NCBI RefSeq assembly: GCF_013694105.1 | Contig: NZ_JACEFG010000004.1 | Span: 62,001-126,000 of the forward strand | Direction: 5' to 3' | Source: Halobacillus locisalis | GTDB taxonomy: Bacteria > Bacillota > Bacilli > Bacillales > Halobacillaceae | Length of the DNA stretch: 64,000 nt | Notes under the pieces: generated by a model | The model's input: only the letters and a program-made list of their open reading frames with translations | What the model was told of the DNA's origin: nothing | Databases searched by the model: none | Position numbers and translations under genes: made by a program | Shown here: positions 26,375 through 34,717 of the stretch, in pieces | Layout of the letters: each line of letters opens with the position of its first letter | How positions within the stretch are numbered: position 1 is the stretch's first letter

Positions 26375-27130
26375 ATGACCCTATTTTCATTTATAGCGAT
26401 ATTAGCAGTCGGAATCGCTGCAGGCTTCATCAACGTCATGGCAGGAGGGGGCTCGCTCCTTACTTTGCCCATGCTGATTTTCTTCGGTTTACCCTCTGCT
26501 GTAGCGAACGGAACGAATCGCATTGCCTTGATGGCTCAAAATATAGTGGCCATCGCTTCTTACCGAAAAGGCGGTTATTTTGACTGGAAATTCAGCATGC
26601 TATTAGCTGTACCTGCCTTGATTGGCTCAATCATGGGGGCTCAAATTGCCGTTTCCATGTCGGACGATTTATTCAACCGCATATTATCCATCGTAATGAT
26701 CATCGTATTGATCATCATTATTTGGAAACCTCATAAAAAACTGTCGGCATCACAAGTTCAAGACACATGGCCGAAGAAAATCGGTCTTTTGATCATCTTC
26801 TTTTTTGTCGGAGTGTATGGCGGGTTTATTCAAGCAGGTGTGGGATTCATCATTATCGCAGCTCTTACACTTGTGACTGGTCTATCTCTAGTCAAAATCA
26901 ATAGCATCAAAGTGTTCGTCGTCGCCATTTATACGCTGTCTGCTTTCGTTGTTTTTATTATCAATGACCAAGTTCATTGGGGCTATGGCATCACGTTGGC
27001 AATCGGAACGAGCATCGGTGCGTTTCTCGGTAGTCGGTTTGCGGTTAAGCACGGGGATAAGTGGGTTCAACGAATACTTATCGTCGCTGTCGTCGCGATG
27101 GCGATCCGGTTGTTTTTCAAAACGATGTAG
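26375..27130 (+). CDS. TauE/SafE (TSUP) family anion exporter
   Basis: 251 residues from the ATG at 26375; the ATG nine bases earlier overlaps the AAAGGA ribosome site. The duplicated TSUP pattern is seen in 'AAGFINVMAGGGSLLTLPMLIFFGLP' (about 14-39) and 'YGGFIQAGVGFIIIAALTLVTG' (about 150). Eight membrane segments. The family moves sulfite, sulfoacetate or other organosulfur anions out of the cell; the substrate here is not shown by context. Confidence 0.85.
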   Translation: MTLFSFIAILAVGIAAGFINVMAGGGSLLTLPMLIFFGLPSAVANGTNRIALMAQNIVAIASYRKGGYFDWKFSMLLAVPALIGSIMGAQIAVSMSDDLFNRILSIVMIIVLIIIIWKPHKKLSASQVQDTWPKKIGLLIIFFFVGVYGGFIQAGVGFIIIAALTLVTGLSLVKINSIKVFVVAIYTLSAFVVFIINDQVHWGYGITLAIGTSIGAFLGSRFAVKHGDKWVQRILIVAVVAMAIRLFFKTM

Positions 27131-27357
27131 CGGGTTCCGGTGTAGAGGGCTGTCGTCGCTTCAATGCCTAACCCTCTTCCACAAAATTTCCACATTTGAG
27201 GCTAATAGTTGATTTATGCAGATAGAAAGCCTACAATGGCAGGGATGATGCGTTTCATACAATTGTAATATTGAGGAATCGACCAATGGAAGGTGTAGAC
27301 AGCACATCATCACGTGTTACAATGACAACCACGATGAATCATAAAGGAGACATGACA

Positions 27358-28131
27358 TTGAATAAAAAATTATTGAGTTTACTATTAGTCGCTTTCATTT
27401 CGTTATTAGCTGCATGTAGTGATGACGGTGAAGCGGGAGAAAATACAGATGAAGAAGCGAAAGAAGAACAAGCAAGCGGTGAACAAGGAGAGCAAGCAGA
27501 ACAGCCGGAAATGCCTGAGCCGGACTTAGAAGGCGTTCCTGATGTCGTTGCCCAAGTGAACGGCGATGAAATTTCTAAGGAAGAGTTCACGACAACGTAT
27601 GAATCTCAGTTCCAACAAGCTGCTATGCAATCTCAAATGACAGGTCAAGAAGTAGATCAGGACCAGTTGAAAAAACAAGTGGCAGAGAACTTGGTCAGCC
27701 AGCAGCTGCTTATTCAAGAAGCGAACAATCGTGATTTCACTGTTACCGATGAAGAGAAGAATGCAGAGCTTGAAGAACTAGCGAAGCAACAACAGTTAGA
27801 ATCTAAGGACAAGCTTCTTTCCGCTCTAGAAGAACAGGGTATGGGTCAAGAAGAAGTCATGGCTCAGCTAGAGAAGCAGCTGAAGCTTGAGAAGCTGATT
27901 GCGGCAGAATCTGGTGAAGGTGAACTTCAACCGACAGAAGAAGAGATTCAAGAAGCCTATGATCAGTATAAATCTCAACAAGAAGAAGCGAACCCTGAAG
28001 CAGAAGTAGCGCCCCTTGAAGAAGTCAAGCCGAATATTGAACAATCACTAGTGCAGCAAAAAGAAGCACAAGTGTACCAAACGTTAATCGAAAGTCTTCG
28101 TGAAGATGCAGAGGTTACGGTTAATCTATAA
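27358..28131 (+). CDS. SurA-N domain lipoprotein
   Basis: 257 residues from the TTG at 27358, eight bases after GGAG; the ATG six bases earlier is too near the ribosome site. A lipoprotein signal ends in the lipobox 'LLAAC' (Cys about 20). An acidic low-complexity linker (22-55) follows, then a SurA_N-type chaperone domain from 'VVAQVNGDEISKEEFTTTYESQF' (about 62) through the helical region to 'NIEQSLVQQKEAQVYQTLIESLRE'. The parvulin rotamase domain of PrsA is missing. It is anchored outside the membrane as a probable foldase or chaperone for secreted proteins. Confidence 0.85.
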   Translation: MNKKLLSLLLVAFISLLAACSDDGEAGENTDEEAKEEQASGEQGEQAEQPEMPEPDLEGVPDVVAQVNGDEISKEEFTTTYESQFQQAAMQSQMTGQEVDQDQLKKQVAENLVSQQLLIQEANNRDFTVTDEEKNAELEELAKQQQLESKDKLLSALEEQGMGQEEVMAQLEKQLKLEKLIAAESGEGELQPTEEEIQEAYDQYKSQQEEANPEAEVAPLEEVKPNIEQSLVQQKEAQVYQTLIESLREDAEVTVNL

Positions 28132-28137
28132 ACGATA

Positions 28138-28177
28138 AGTTAGAGTCAGGTCCATAAAGGGCTTGGCTCTTTTTTTT
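28138..28177 (+). terminator. Terminator after the lipoprotein gene
   Basis: AGAGTCAGGTCC and GGGCTTGGCTCT form an imperfect stem, then eight T. Confidence 0.65.
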
Positions 28178-28226
28178 ATGTGAATCATCGTTTTTTCACT
28201 GGAGAGATTGTCCTTTTTAATGTGGA

Positions 28227-28243
28227 TGTTAACTTTTCTCACA
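28227..28243. promoter_or_regulatory. TnrA/GlnR box 1 upstream of amtB
   Basis: TGTTAACTTTTCTCACA fits TGTNA-N7-TNACA exactly. It lies 88 bp before the amtB start, an activator-type distance. Confidence 0.75.
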
Positions 28244-28294
28244 TAACTGTTGTGTTAATTTTCAGATTTTGTTAAAATCATTTTTAACACATAA

Positions 28295-28311
28295 TGTTAA
28301 GAAAATTAACA
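28295..28311. promoter_or_regulatory. TnrA/GlnR box 2 at the amtB promoter
   Basis: TGTTAAGAAAATTAACA is a perfect TGTNA-N7-TNACA box, only 20 bp before the amtB start and overlapping a probable -10 (CATAAT, 28290-28295). Binding here would more likely block than activate transcription. Confidence 0.78.
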
Positions 28312-28330
28312 CAAAGGGGACCGTCGACAA

Positions 28331-29593
28331 ATGGAAGCTACATTTTTGATGAACAACTTATGGATTGTCGTATGTACGATTCTTGTATTATTGATGCAAG
28401 GTGGATTTATCCTGCTTGAGGCAGGGTCCACACGGATGAAGAACGCGGGACACATTGCGGGGAAAACCGTATTTACCGTCGGAATCGTGTCGGTTGTGTT
28501 CTGGGCTGTTGGATATGGACTGATTTATGGTGAGGGAAACGCCATCATCGGGATGTCTAATTTCTTTTATGGCGATGCAACAACGATGGGTGAGGGATTG
28601 GCAGGTTCTGTCGACTTCTTGTTCCAGCTCGCTTTTGCTGCAATTGCGATGACGATTGCGTTCGGTGGATTTGCTGAGCGTGCAAAACTAGTGGCTTATG
28701 TCATATTTGCTATTTTATTCTCTGTACTTATTTATCCTGTCATTGCCCATTGGATTTGGGGCGGTGGCTGGTTAGCCGAACACGGTAAGCAGGACTTTGC
28801 CGGTTCGACGGTCGTTCACTTAACAGGTGCGATGGCTGCTTTAGCGGCAACGATCATTTTAAAGCCGCGTATAGGTAAATACAATAAAGATGGATCTTCA
28901 AATGAGATCGCGGGTCACAACCAAGTGTTCACCGCGCTAGGTGTCTTGATCCTATGGGTCGGCTGGTTCGGGTTCAATGCTGGTAGTACATTTGGTGTTG
29001 CGGATGCATTCTTTGGTTTTGTCGCTTTGAATACCCAACTCGCTGCTGGTGCCGGTGCGATTGGTGCGATGCTGATGGTATGGGCCGTTACAGGAAAAGC
29101 GGATGTACCGACAACATTAAACGGTGCTCTCGCTGGTCTGGTTGCGATCACGGCATCGTGTGCGTTTGTTGAGCCGTGGGCGGCTGTAGTCATCGGTCTT
29201 GTCGGAGGAGCGTTCGTATTCTTCAGTATGCGATTCTTCGATAAGCGTCGTATTGACGATCCGATTTTCGCCTTATCCGTACACGGAACGGTTGGTGTGT
29301 GGGGGACGTTGTCCAATGGCCTCTTCGCCACACCAGAACTTGCGACAGTCGGTCGCCCTGGCCTGTTCTACGGTGGTGGATTTGAACAGTTAGGTGTACA
29401 GATTCTAGGCGTTGTCAGCTGTGGAGTGTATGCGTTCATCGTTTCCTTCATTATCTTGAAAGTGATGGATAAAACGATGGGTGGCATTCGTGTAACGGAA
29501 GAAGAAGAGATTATGGGTCTAGATATCAGTGAGCATGGTGGTTATGGTTATCCAGAAAATCTAACGCCCCCTCAATCTAAATCAGGGGCATAA
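28331..29593 (+). CDS. amtB: Ammonium transporter
   Basis: 420 residues. Hallmarks are 'MQGGFILLEAGSTRMKNAGH' (about 20-39), 'DFLFQLAFAAIAMTIAFGGFAERAK' (about 95), the pore 'AHWIWGGGWL' (about 138) and the His pair in 'VVHLTGAMAALAA' (about 161) and 'ALSVHGTVGVWG' (about 315). Eleven membrane segments carry ammonium/ammonia. It heads a three-gene operon without a glnK (PII) gene, which normally follows amtB. Two TnrA boxes upstream indicate nitrogen-limitation control. The C-terminal tail holds 'EEEEIMGLDISEHGGYGYPE', the usual AmtB regulatory tail. Confidence 0.95.
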   Translation: MEATFLMNNLWIVVCTILVLLMQGGFILLEAGSTRMKNAGHIAGKTVFTVGIVSVVFWAVGYGLIYGEGNAIIGMSNFFYGDATTMGEGLAGSVDFLFQLAFAAIAMTIAFGGFAERAKLVAYVIFAILFSVLIYPVIAHWIWGGGWLAEHGKQDFAGSTVVHLTGAMAALAATIILKPRIGKYNKDGSSNEIAGHNQVFTALGVLILWVGWFGFNAGSTFGVADAFFGFVALNTQLAAGAGAIGAMLMVWAVTGKADVPTTLNGALAGLVAITASCAFVEPWAAVVIGLVGGAFVFFSMRFFDKRRIDDPIFALSVHGTVGVWGTLSNGLFATPELATVGRPGLFYGGGFEQLGVQILGVVSCGVYAFIVSFIILKVMDKTMGGIRVTEEEEIMGLDISEHGGYGYPENLTPPQSKSGA

Positions 29594-29607
29594 AGGATAG
29601 GGTCGTT

Positions 29608-30570
29608 TTGTTTACTACGTATAACGAACTAAAGCAATGGCGTGAAGAAACGTTGGAGTCCGTTGCGGGTGATCATTTTCAGCTGAACGCTTTTCATGAT
29701 CAACTGATCTATCAAACTGTTGCCTTAGCTAAGGATAAAGTCGAAAGTGAGCAGGGTTCTCCTCCTGCTCCTTTTGCGTTTTTTCTTATGGGGAGTGCCG
29801 GACGTTATGAACAGTCTGTATGGAGTGATCAAGATCACGGCATCCTTTTTGAAGGGGACAATCAAGAGTACTTTCTCAGGCTTGGTTCAGAAATCAGTGA
29901 TGGACTCGCGGTTGTCGGTTATGAATATTGTGAAGGGGATGTCATGGCGTCGAATCCGTTATGGTGTCAATCGTACCACTCATTTGAGAAGCAGACGCTG
30001 GATTGGTTGAATGAAGCCAGTTGGCAGACGATGCGTCACTTTTCGATCCTGTTTGACTCGCGTGTGCTTGTAGGAGAAGCTGAGTATTTACTTGCCTTAA
30101 AACAGAGGATATTCAAGGCGCTGCAAGAGGAACCGCGGCTGATGTCCCGTTTTATTGATAACGTCAATTATATAAAAAAAGGCATAGGCGTATTCGGTCA
30201 ACTTCTTCCAGAACAACAAGGTGAGAAAAGAGGGACCATTCAACTGAAGCAGACGGCCTACTTTCCTTATGTAAATGCCTTGAGGATTCTAGCTTTGTTT
30301 CAAGGGGTGAGTTCACCGTCGACTATCTCTCGCTTCGAGCAACTAGCAGGCACCTATCCTTCGATTGCTGAATATGAGAAGGACTTCCGGGAGCTCCTTG
30401 ATTTCAGGCTCCGTTTTCGGAAAGAAGCATCCAGTTATGAAATGGTTCACCTGCTCCCTTTGGAATGTTTATCTAAGCATGATAAGCAGCAATTGAAACG
30501 GTTGATCAAACGTGGACAGAGTCTTTTTTCTGCGGCGAAGTCCATTGTGAAAGAAGAGAGAATGGTATGA
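29608..30570 (+). CDS. DUF294/GlnD-like nucleotidyltransferase
   Basis: 320 residues from a TTG start with AAAGGATAGGG upstream, 14 bp after amtB. The nucleotidyltransferase core is 'FFLMGSAGRYEQSVWSDQDHG' split around residues 60-81: GS, GR.E and the metal-binding DQD are as in DUF294 and in GlnD. The C-terminal DUF294_C helical part follows ('RFIDNVNYIKKGIGVFGQL', 'KQTAYFPYVNALRILAL'). It lacks the CBS and cyclic-nucleotide domains found on many DUF294 proteins. Its place between amtB and an exonuclease suggests it nucleotidylates a protein in ammonium control (inference). The target is unknown and no PII gene is in the window. Confidence 0.82.
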   Translation: MFTTYNELKQWREETLESVAGDHFQLNAFHDQLIYQTVALAKDKVESEQGSPPAPFAFFLMGSAGRYEQSVWSDQDHGILFEGDNQEYFLRLGSEISDGLAVVGYEYCEGDVMASNPLWCQSYHSFEKQTLDWLNEASWQTMRHFSILFDSRVLVGEAEYLLALKQRIFKALQEEPRLMSRFIDNVNYIKKGIGVFGQLLPEQQGEKRGTIQLKQTAYFPYVNALRILALFQGVSSPSTISRFEQLAGTYPSIAEYEKDFRELLDFRLRFRKEASSYEMVHLLPLECLSKHDKQQLKRLIKRGQSLFSAAKSIVKEERMV

Positions 30571-31289
30571 ATCCATTTGTCCAATTCGTCAAAGATTTGT
30601 CGGACCGTCTAGGCAATGGGTTTTCCTCTATCAATCAAAATGATCCGAGTAAAGTGGCTTACGTAAGAAATTTAGAACGGGAAATGAAAAGTCGTGATGT
30701 GTTGGACATTCCGCTTGATGAACTTCCGGTTGTCGTTTTTGATTTGGAAACGACAGGGTTTTATCCTTATCATGGAGACTCTATTCTGTCGGTTGGTGCC
30801 GTCAAGGTAGAGGGGATGACGGTTAGAAGGGAAGAGTCGTTCTATTCTCTTGTGAATCAGGAGCAGGATCCGTCGCGAGAAATTGAAGAACTGACCGGGA
30901 TCACAGGAGAGATGGTAGCTGATGCCCCGTCTTTACGTGATGTGCTGAACGATTTCTACGCGTATGTAAAAGGGGATGTGTTGGTCGCTCATCATGCCAA
31001 CCATGAAAAACAGTTCATGAGCCATGCCACGTGGCTGGCTCTGAAGAAGAGTTTTCAGCACAGAATAGTGGATACCGCTTTTTTAACTAAGATTGCCCAT
31101 CAGGAAAAAAAGCTGGTCTCGCTGGACGAATGTTGCGCTCATTATGAGATCGAGATAGAACAACGTCACCATGCTCTATATGATGCCCTCGCAACGGCTG
31201 AACTATGGGTGCAGAGTGTAGCGGAGTTAAAGGGGCTTGGCTTTGATACGCTCGAGGATGTCTACACACACTTGGCTACTTTAAAATAA
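30567..31289 (+). CDS. DnaQ-like 3'-5' exonuclease (DEDDh)
   Basis: 240 residues, overlapping the previous gene by 4 bp (ATGA). A 50-residue N-terminal extension precedes the exonuclease domain with 'VFDLETTG' (Asp59, Glu61), 'HHANHEKQFM' (second Asp replaced by a His-Asn-His segment, position about 145) and 'QRHHALYDALATAELW' (His and Asp near 200). These match the polymerase III epsilon-type exonucleases that travel with DUF294 proteins. It probably digests single-stranded DNA or RNA, or a nucleotide-linked product. The second-motif Asp (usually HNxxFD) is not evident ('HHANHEKQF'), so activity should not be assumed. Confidence 0.8.
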   Translation: MNPFVQFVKDLSDRLGNGFSSINQNDPSKVAYVRNLEREMKSRDVLDIPLDELPVVVFDLETTGFYPYHGDSILSVGAVKVEGMTVRREESFYSLVNQEQDPSREIEELTGITGEMVADAPSLRDVLNDFYAYVKGDVLVAHHANHEKQFMSHATWLALKKSFQHRIVDTAFLTKIAHQEKKLVSLDECCAHYEIEIEQRHHALYDALATAELWVQSVAELKGLGFDTLEDVYTHLATLK

Positions 31290-31290
31290 A

Positions 31291-31324
31291 AAACGGGACC
31301 TCACGTAAGGTGGAGTCCCGTTTG
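31291..31324. terminator. Terminator of the amtB operon
   Basis: ACGGGAC pairs with GTCCCGT around an internal CTCAC/GGTGG stem, followed by TTTGTGTTTT. Convergent use is possible. Confidence 0.8.
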
Positions 31325-31350
31325 TGTTTTCTGTTAATGGTTTTCTTACA

Positions 31351-32349
31351 TCAGTACCGTTCATTCATGATGTCAGCGACAATTTCATAAGAGCGAAGGC
31401 GAGCTTGATGGTCGTAAATTTGAGAAATGATCATCAATTCATCGGCTTCCGTTTCAGCTAGGAATTTCTCTAGTTTCGCCTTAACCGTTTCTCGGCTTCC
31501 GATCATGGACGCGCCGAGTTGCTGCTGCAAGGCTGCTTTTTCTCCGGCTGTCCAAATGCCTTCCATGGAATCAACTGGCGGCTGAAGCAGGTGATTGGTA
31601 TTGCGTACGAGATTCAAAAACTGTTGTTGCTGTGAGGTTGCGAGTCTTTCTGCTTCTTCATCCGTTTCTGCTGCGACAACGTTGATTCCTGTCATCACAT
31701 ACGGTTCTTCTAAGACATTCGAAGGTTGAAAGCTACGACGATATAAATCAAGAGCACCGTGCGTGTTATTTGGAGAAAAATGACTGGCAAACGAGAAAGG
31801 TAAGCCTAACTGACCGGCAAGCTGCGCACTGAAACCACTGGATCCGAGGAGCCAAATCGGAATGTGCAGCCCCTCTCCCGGGATCGCTCTTACTCGATTT
31901 TTTCCTTCGAAATAACCTCGTAGTTCTTCGAGTTGTTGCGGGAAATCTTGAGCGCCGCCATCTAGACCTCGTCGCAAGGCTTGGGCGGTGATTTGGTCGG
32001 TACCGGGTGCTCGTCCTAGCCCGAGGTCGATGCGCCCTGGGAATAGGGTTTCGAGTGTACCGTATTGTTCTGCCACCATGAGCGGGGCGTGGTTTGGCAG
32101 CATGACACCACCGGAGCCGACTCGGATCGTTGAGGTGTGATGTGCAACGTGACTGAGAGCGACGGATGTTGCTGAGCTTGCGATGAATGGCATGTTGTGG
32201 TGCTCGGCCATCCAGTATCTATGAAAGCCTAGTCGTTCGACGTGTTGAGCGAGGTCAACGGTGTTGCGGAACGAATCGGCTGGCGTGCCACCTTCAATGA
32301 CAGGGGCGAGATCTAAGACTGAATACTTTGTTTGTGCTAAAGTTCCCAT
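31351..32349 (-). CDS. LLM-class flavin-dependent oxidoreductase (YceB/YhbW-like)
   Basis: 332 residues. '[22 protein letters not shown]' (about 44), '[46 protein letters not shown]' blocks (about 73-118, conserved in the YhbW group) and '[22 protein letters not shown]' are luciferase-like monooxygenase features that bind FMN and use a reduced flavin. The physiological substrate is unknown. Stand-alone gene, convergent with the amtB operon. Confidence 0.88.
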   Translation of the reverse strand: MGTLAQTKYSVLDLAPVIEGGTPADSFRNTVDLAQHVERLGFHRYWMAEHHNMPFIASSATSVALSHVAHHTSTIRVGSGGVMLPNHAPLMVAEQYGTLETLFPGRIDLGLGRAPGTDQITAQALRRGLDGGAQDFPQQLEELRGYFEGKNRVRAIPGEGLHIPIWLLGSSGFSAQLAGQLGLPFSFASHFSPNNTHGALDLYRRSFQPSNVLEEPYVMTGINVVAAETDEEAERLATSQQQQFLNLVRNTNHLLQPPVDSMEGIWTAGEKAALQQQLGASMIGSRETVKAKLEKFLAETEADELMIISQIYDHQARLRSYEIVADIMNERY

Positions 32350-32473
32350 TGTTTATCCTTCTTTCTTAATGAATTCACATTATTCATGGTATCAATTTTA
32401 TTTCGAGACTGGAAATAATTTGTTTATTACTAGTATGGTTATGGGAATAAGAGGAAGAAAAGGAGGAGGTTGC

Positions 32474-33478
32474 ATGAGCAACGTACACTTGATTCCCTAT
32501 GTGACAGATGAAGTAGTGGAGACCGTTTCGGAAGTGCCTGAAGGGGTGAGAATGATCGAGGCACCTGAGCTATGGGATCGTGCTGATCAAGGTAGAGGAA
32601 ACGTCATCGCGATATTGGATACGGGGTGTCAGGTCGATCATCCTGATTTACAAGGGCGTATTATCGATGGGAAAAATTTCACTTCAGATGATGGTGGCGA
32701 CGAATGGAATTACCAAGACTACAATGGACATGGTACGCACGTAGCGGGAACCGTGGCAGCGATTGAAAACGGTAGAGGAGTTGTCGGGGCTGCCCCACAG
32801 GCAGATCTGCTTATTCTGAAAGTATTGACTGGTGAGGGTAGTGGAGATACGAATTGGATTATTGATGCGATTGACTATGCAACGAAGTGGGAAGGTCCGA
32901 ATGGGGAAAAAGTACGTGTGATATCGATGTCTTTAGGAGGTCCTGCAGATATCCCGGAGCTTGAAATGGCTGTGAAAGATGCGGTTCAACAAGAGATTTC
33001 GGTGGTGTGTGCAGCAGGAAATGAAGGGGATGGGCGAGGCAAAACGCCTGAGTATGCGTATCCCGGAGCTTATAATGAAGTGATTCAAGTAGGGGCAGTG
33101 GATTTCGACCGAAACTTAGCGACGTTTACAAATACGAATAATGAAATTGATCTCGTAGCTCCAGGGGTGAATATCTTATCGACATATCTTGATGGAAAGT
33201 ACGCAAGGTTGTCCGGTACCTCGATGGCGACCCCGCATGTGGCTGGAGCCCTTGCGCTCATTATCAATAGAGCGGAAGATGAGTTTGAGCGACGCTTGAC
33301 GGAATCGGAAGTGTTCTCGCAGTTGGTGAAGCGAACCGTGCCCTTGAGCTATTCGAAAGTAGCGGTTGGTAACGGATTGTTGTCATTAGCTTTACCAGAT
33401 AAATTGGAGGATCTATTCAGTACGTATAACCGAAAATTGAGCCAACGGACGTTGACGAACACATCAAATACTAGGTAA
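32474..33478 (+). CDS. ispA: Intracellular subtilisin-type serine protease
   Basis: 334 residues from the ATG at 32474 (AGGAGGAGG upstream); the open frame before it is not coding. The triad is Asp49 ('AILDTG'), His86 ('[10 protein letters not shown]') and Ser250 ('[12 protein letters not shown]'), with oxyanion Asn183. This numbering is identical to characterised Bacillus ISPs. There is no signal peptide; instead the short N-terminal propeptide with 'LIPY' (6-9), the ISP self-inhibition motif, is present. It degrades cytosolic proteins in stationary phase once the propeptide is cut. Confidence 0.94.
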   Translation: MSNVHLIPYVTDEVVETVSEVPEGVRMIEAPELWDRADQGRGNVIAILDTGCQVDHPDLQGRIIDGKNFTSDDGGDEWNYQDYNGHGTHVAGTVAAIENGRGVVGAAPQADLLILKVLTGEGSGDTNWIIDAIDYATKWEGPNGEKVRVISMSLGGPADIPELEMAVKDAVQQEISVVCAAGNEGDGRGKTPEYAYPGAYNEVIQVGAVDFDRNLATFTNTNNEIDLVAPGVNILSTYLDGKYARLSGTSMATPHVAGALALIINRAEDEFERRLTESEVFSQLVKRTVPLSYSKVAVGNGLLSLALPDKLEDLFSTYNRKLSQRTLTNTSNTR

Positions 33479-33482
33479 ATCA

Positions 33483-33514
33483 ATCCCCCGCTCGGTATCG
33501 AGCGGGGGATGTTT
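33483..33514. terminator. Terminator of ispA
   Basis: ATCCCCCGCTC and GAGCGGGGGAT pair perfectly around six bases, followed by GTTTCG. Confidence 0.8.
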
Positions 33515-33523
33515 CGTTCCCGT

Positions 33524-33994
33524 TTAAAAAACATTTTCCGAACCGACAAAACCGATCATCGTCGAGTAACTTTCGCCTTCGTCTGATTCACAGCTGCTTA
33601 CATATACGACTGGGCCGCGTTTTTCTATGTACTCACACGTGTACGTTCCTTGTGGGGCATTTTTATACCCACCGTAATTGTTCTCGAAGGTGACAACGTC
33701 TCCATCATAGGAGAGTGAATTTTTGAAATGACTACCATCGGGGCTGAAGATCGAAATGTCTGCACTGGCTGTTTCTTCTTGTTGGTAATTGTCTAATAGA
33801 GTGGTGATGGGATCGATGTTCTCAATTTCGAGAGCACCTTGCATGATCTGGTCGAAGTTGTCTACTTGATGTTCTACGATGACATCGCCATTGTCTCTGG
33901 CGTCTTCAATCGAGTATGTATCTTCTGATTCAGTGTCCGAGCAAGCGGCCAGTGTCAAGAAAGTGAGGAAAACCAACAGGGTTAATTTTTTCAT
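33524..33994 (-). CDS. Lipoprotein, possibly DUF4362
   Basis: 156 residues from the second of two adjacent ATGs (GGAGG five bases upstream). Signal 'LTLLVFLTFLTLAAC' gives a lipobox with Cys about 18. 'YSIEDARDNGDVIVEH' and 'FDQIMQGALEI' recall DUF4362 proteins, and the later 'FENNYGGYKNAPQGTYTCEYIE' also fits loosely. Anchored outside the membrane; function unknown. Convergent with ispA. Confidence 0.7.
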   Translation of the reverse strand: MKKLTLLVFLTFLTLAACSDTESEDTYSIEDARDNGDVIVEHQVDNFDQIMQGALEIENIDPITTLLDNYQQEETASADISIFSPDGSHFKNSLSYDGDVVTFENNYGGYKNAPQGTYTCEYIEKRGPVVYVSSCESDEGESYSTMIGFVGSENVF

Positions 33995-34220
33995 CATGCC
34001 CTCCTCAATTGTATGTTTATTCCAATTATACGTGAAGAGGAAAGGAATGTATATTGAAAAACGAAGAACGTTTGCATGGGCATGATCCGCATAAAATGGA
34101 CTTGATGTTGAGCAACAAAGAGCCACCTTTTCATAACTTGAAGTTATGGTTGGTTTGTTAGTGGTGAAAGGCTAATGCGAAAATGATAGAGTGAGGATGA
34201 AATCAGTAGGTGAAGAGCTA

Positions 34221-34240
34221 TTGATCAAACGTTTGACCAA
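34221..34240. promoter_or_regulatory. Palindrome related to the 25.5 kb candidate operator
   Basis: TTGATCAAAC-GTTTGACCAA, one mismatch over 20 bp, followed by five T. Shares TTGATCAAACGTT with 25490-25502. It lies 24 bp before the start of the frameshifted small gene. It could be an operator or a weak terminator. Confidence 0.4.
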
Positions 34241-34263
34241 TTTTTAAATATGGAGGTAGAAGT

Positions 34264-34418
34264 ATGGGAATAGATTCATCATTGCCATCATTTTATCGCT
34301 ATGGTCCATCATCAAAACGCTAGAAAAAATGACAGACAAAATCGTCGAAACACAACATAAACAAAACGAATTCTTAGAGAAAATTCACTCAAAGTTGGAA
34401 GAGAAGACAGACGAATAG
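34264..34418 (+). pseudogene. Frameshifted small membrane protein gene
   Basis: An ATG with GGAGG seven bases upstream opens a frame that stops after 19 codons. In the next frame, from the fifth codon on, the sequence reads as a membrane helix 'FIIAIILSLWSIIKTLEK' followed by a charged helix ending 'KIHSKLEEKTDE' and a stop at 34416. That frame has no start of its own: TAG lies just upstream. Inserting one base near 34273-34276 would give a protein of about 51 residues of a common Bacillaceae single-helix type. A real mutation or a sequence error are both possible. Confidence 0.7.
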
Positions 34419-34424
34419 ACAACA

Positions 34425-34458
34425 AAAAAGATCAACTCCACCCTCGAGTTGATCTTTT
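34425..34458. terminator. Bidirectional terminator
   Basis: AAAAAGATCAACTC pairs with GAGTTGATCTTTT across seven bases, between the frameshifted gene and sspH. Confidence 0.8.
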
Positions 34459-34473
34459 CTTGAATTGATTTTA

Positions 34474-34659
34474 TTAATGCGGACGCTCTTTCAATTCATA
34501 TAACGGAACTTCCTGATAGACATTCGGCTGATCCACCGGATGAATCCGAGCCATCTCATTCCGCTCAATCACTTCCTCAATATAGATCTCCCTATCCTCA
34601 TGCATTACATGGATCAATTCCGGCGAGTTGAAAATCTCTTTCGCACGCTCCTTGTTCAC
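34474..34659 (-). CDS. sspH: Small acid-soluble spore protein, H type
   Basis: 61 residues from a GTG with GGAGG nine bases upstream. The family pattern is plain: 'MNKERAKEIFNSPELIHV' at the start, 'IYIEEV' in the middle, 'ARIHPVDQP' near 37 and 'EVPLYELKE' at the end, matching SspH of about 59 residues. It is packed in the spore core. Its presence indicates a sporulating organism. Expression would be by the forespore sigma factor; I did not identify the promoter with confidence. Confidence 0.85.
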   Translation of the reverse strand: MNKERAKEIFNSPELIHVMHEDREIYIEEVIERNEMARIHPVDQPNVYQEVPLYELKERPH

Positions 34660-34717
34660 GGCTGCATCCCTCCTTTACAAACTATTTTTTGTAAAAAAGT
34701 CGGAAGCTATGCATGTT

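Noticed and set aside
29608-31289. Anti-phage defence pair (nucleotidyltransferase plus nuclease)
   Set aside because: The tight amtB operon, TnrA boxes and DUF294 type point to transport control; no defence-island context is present.
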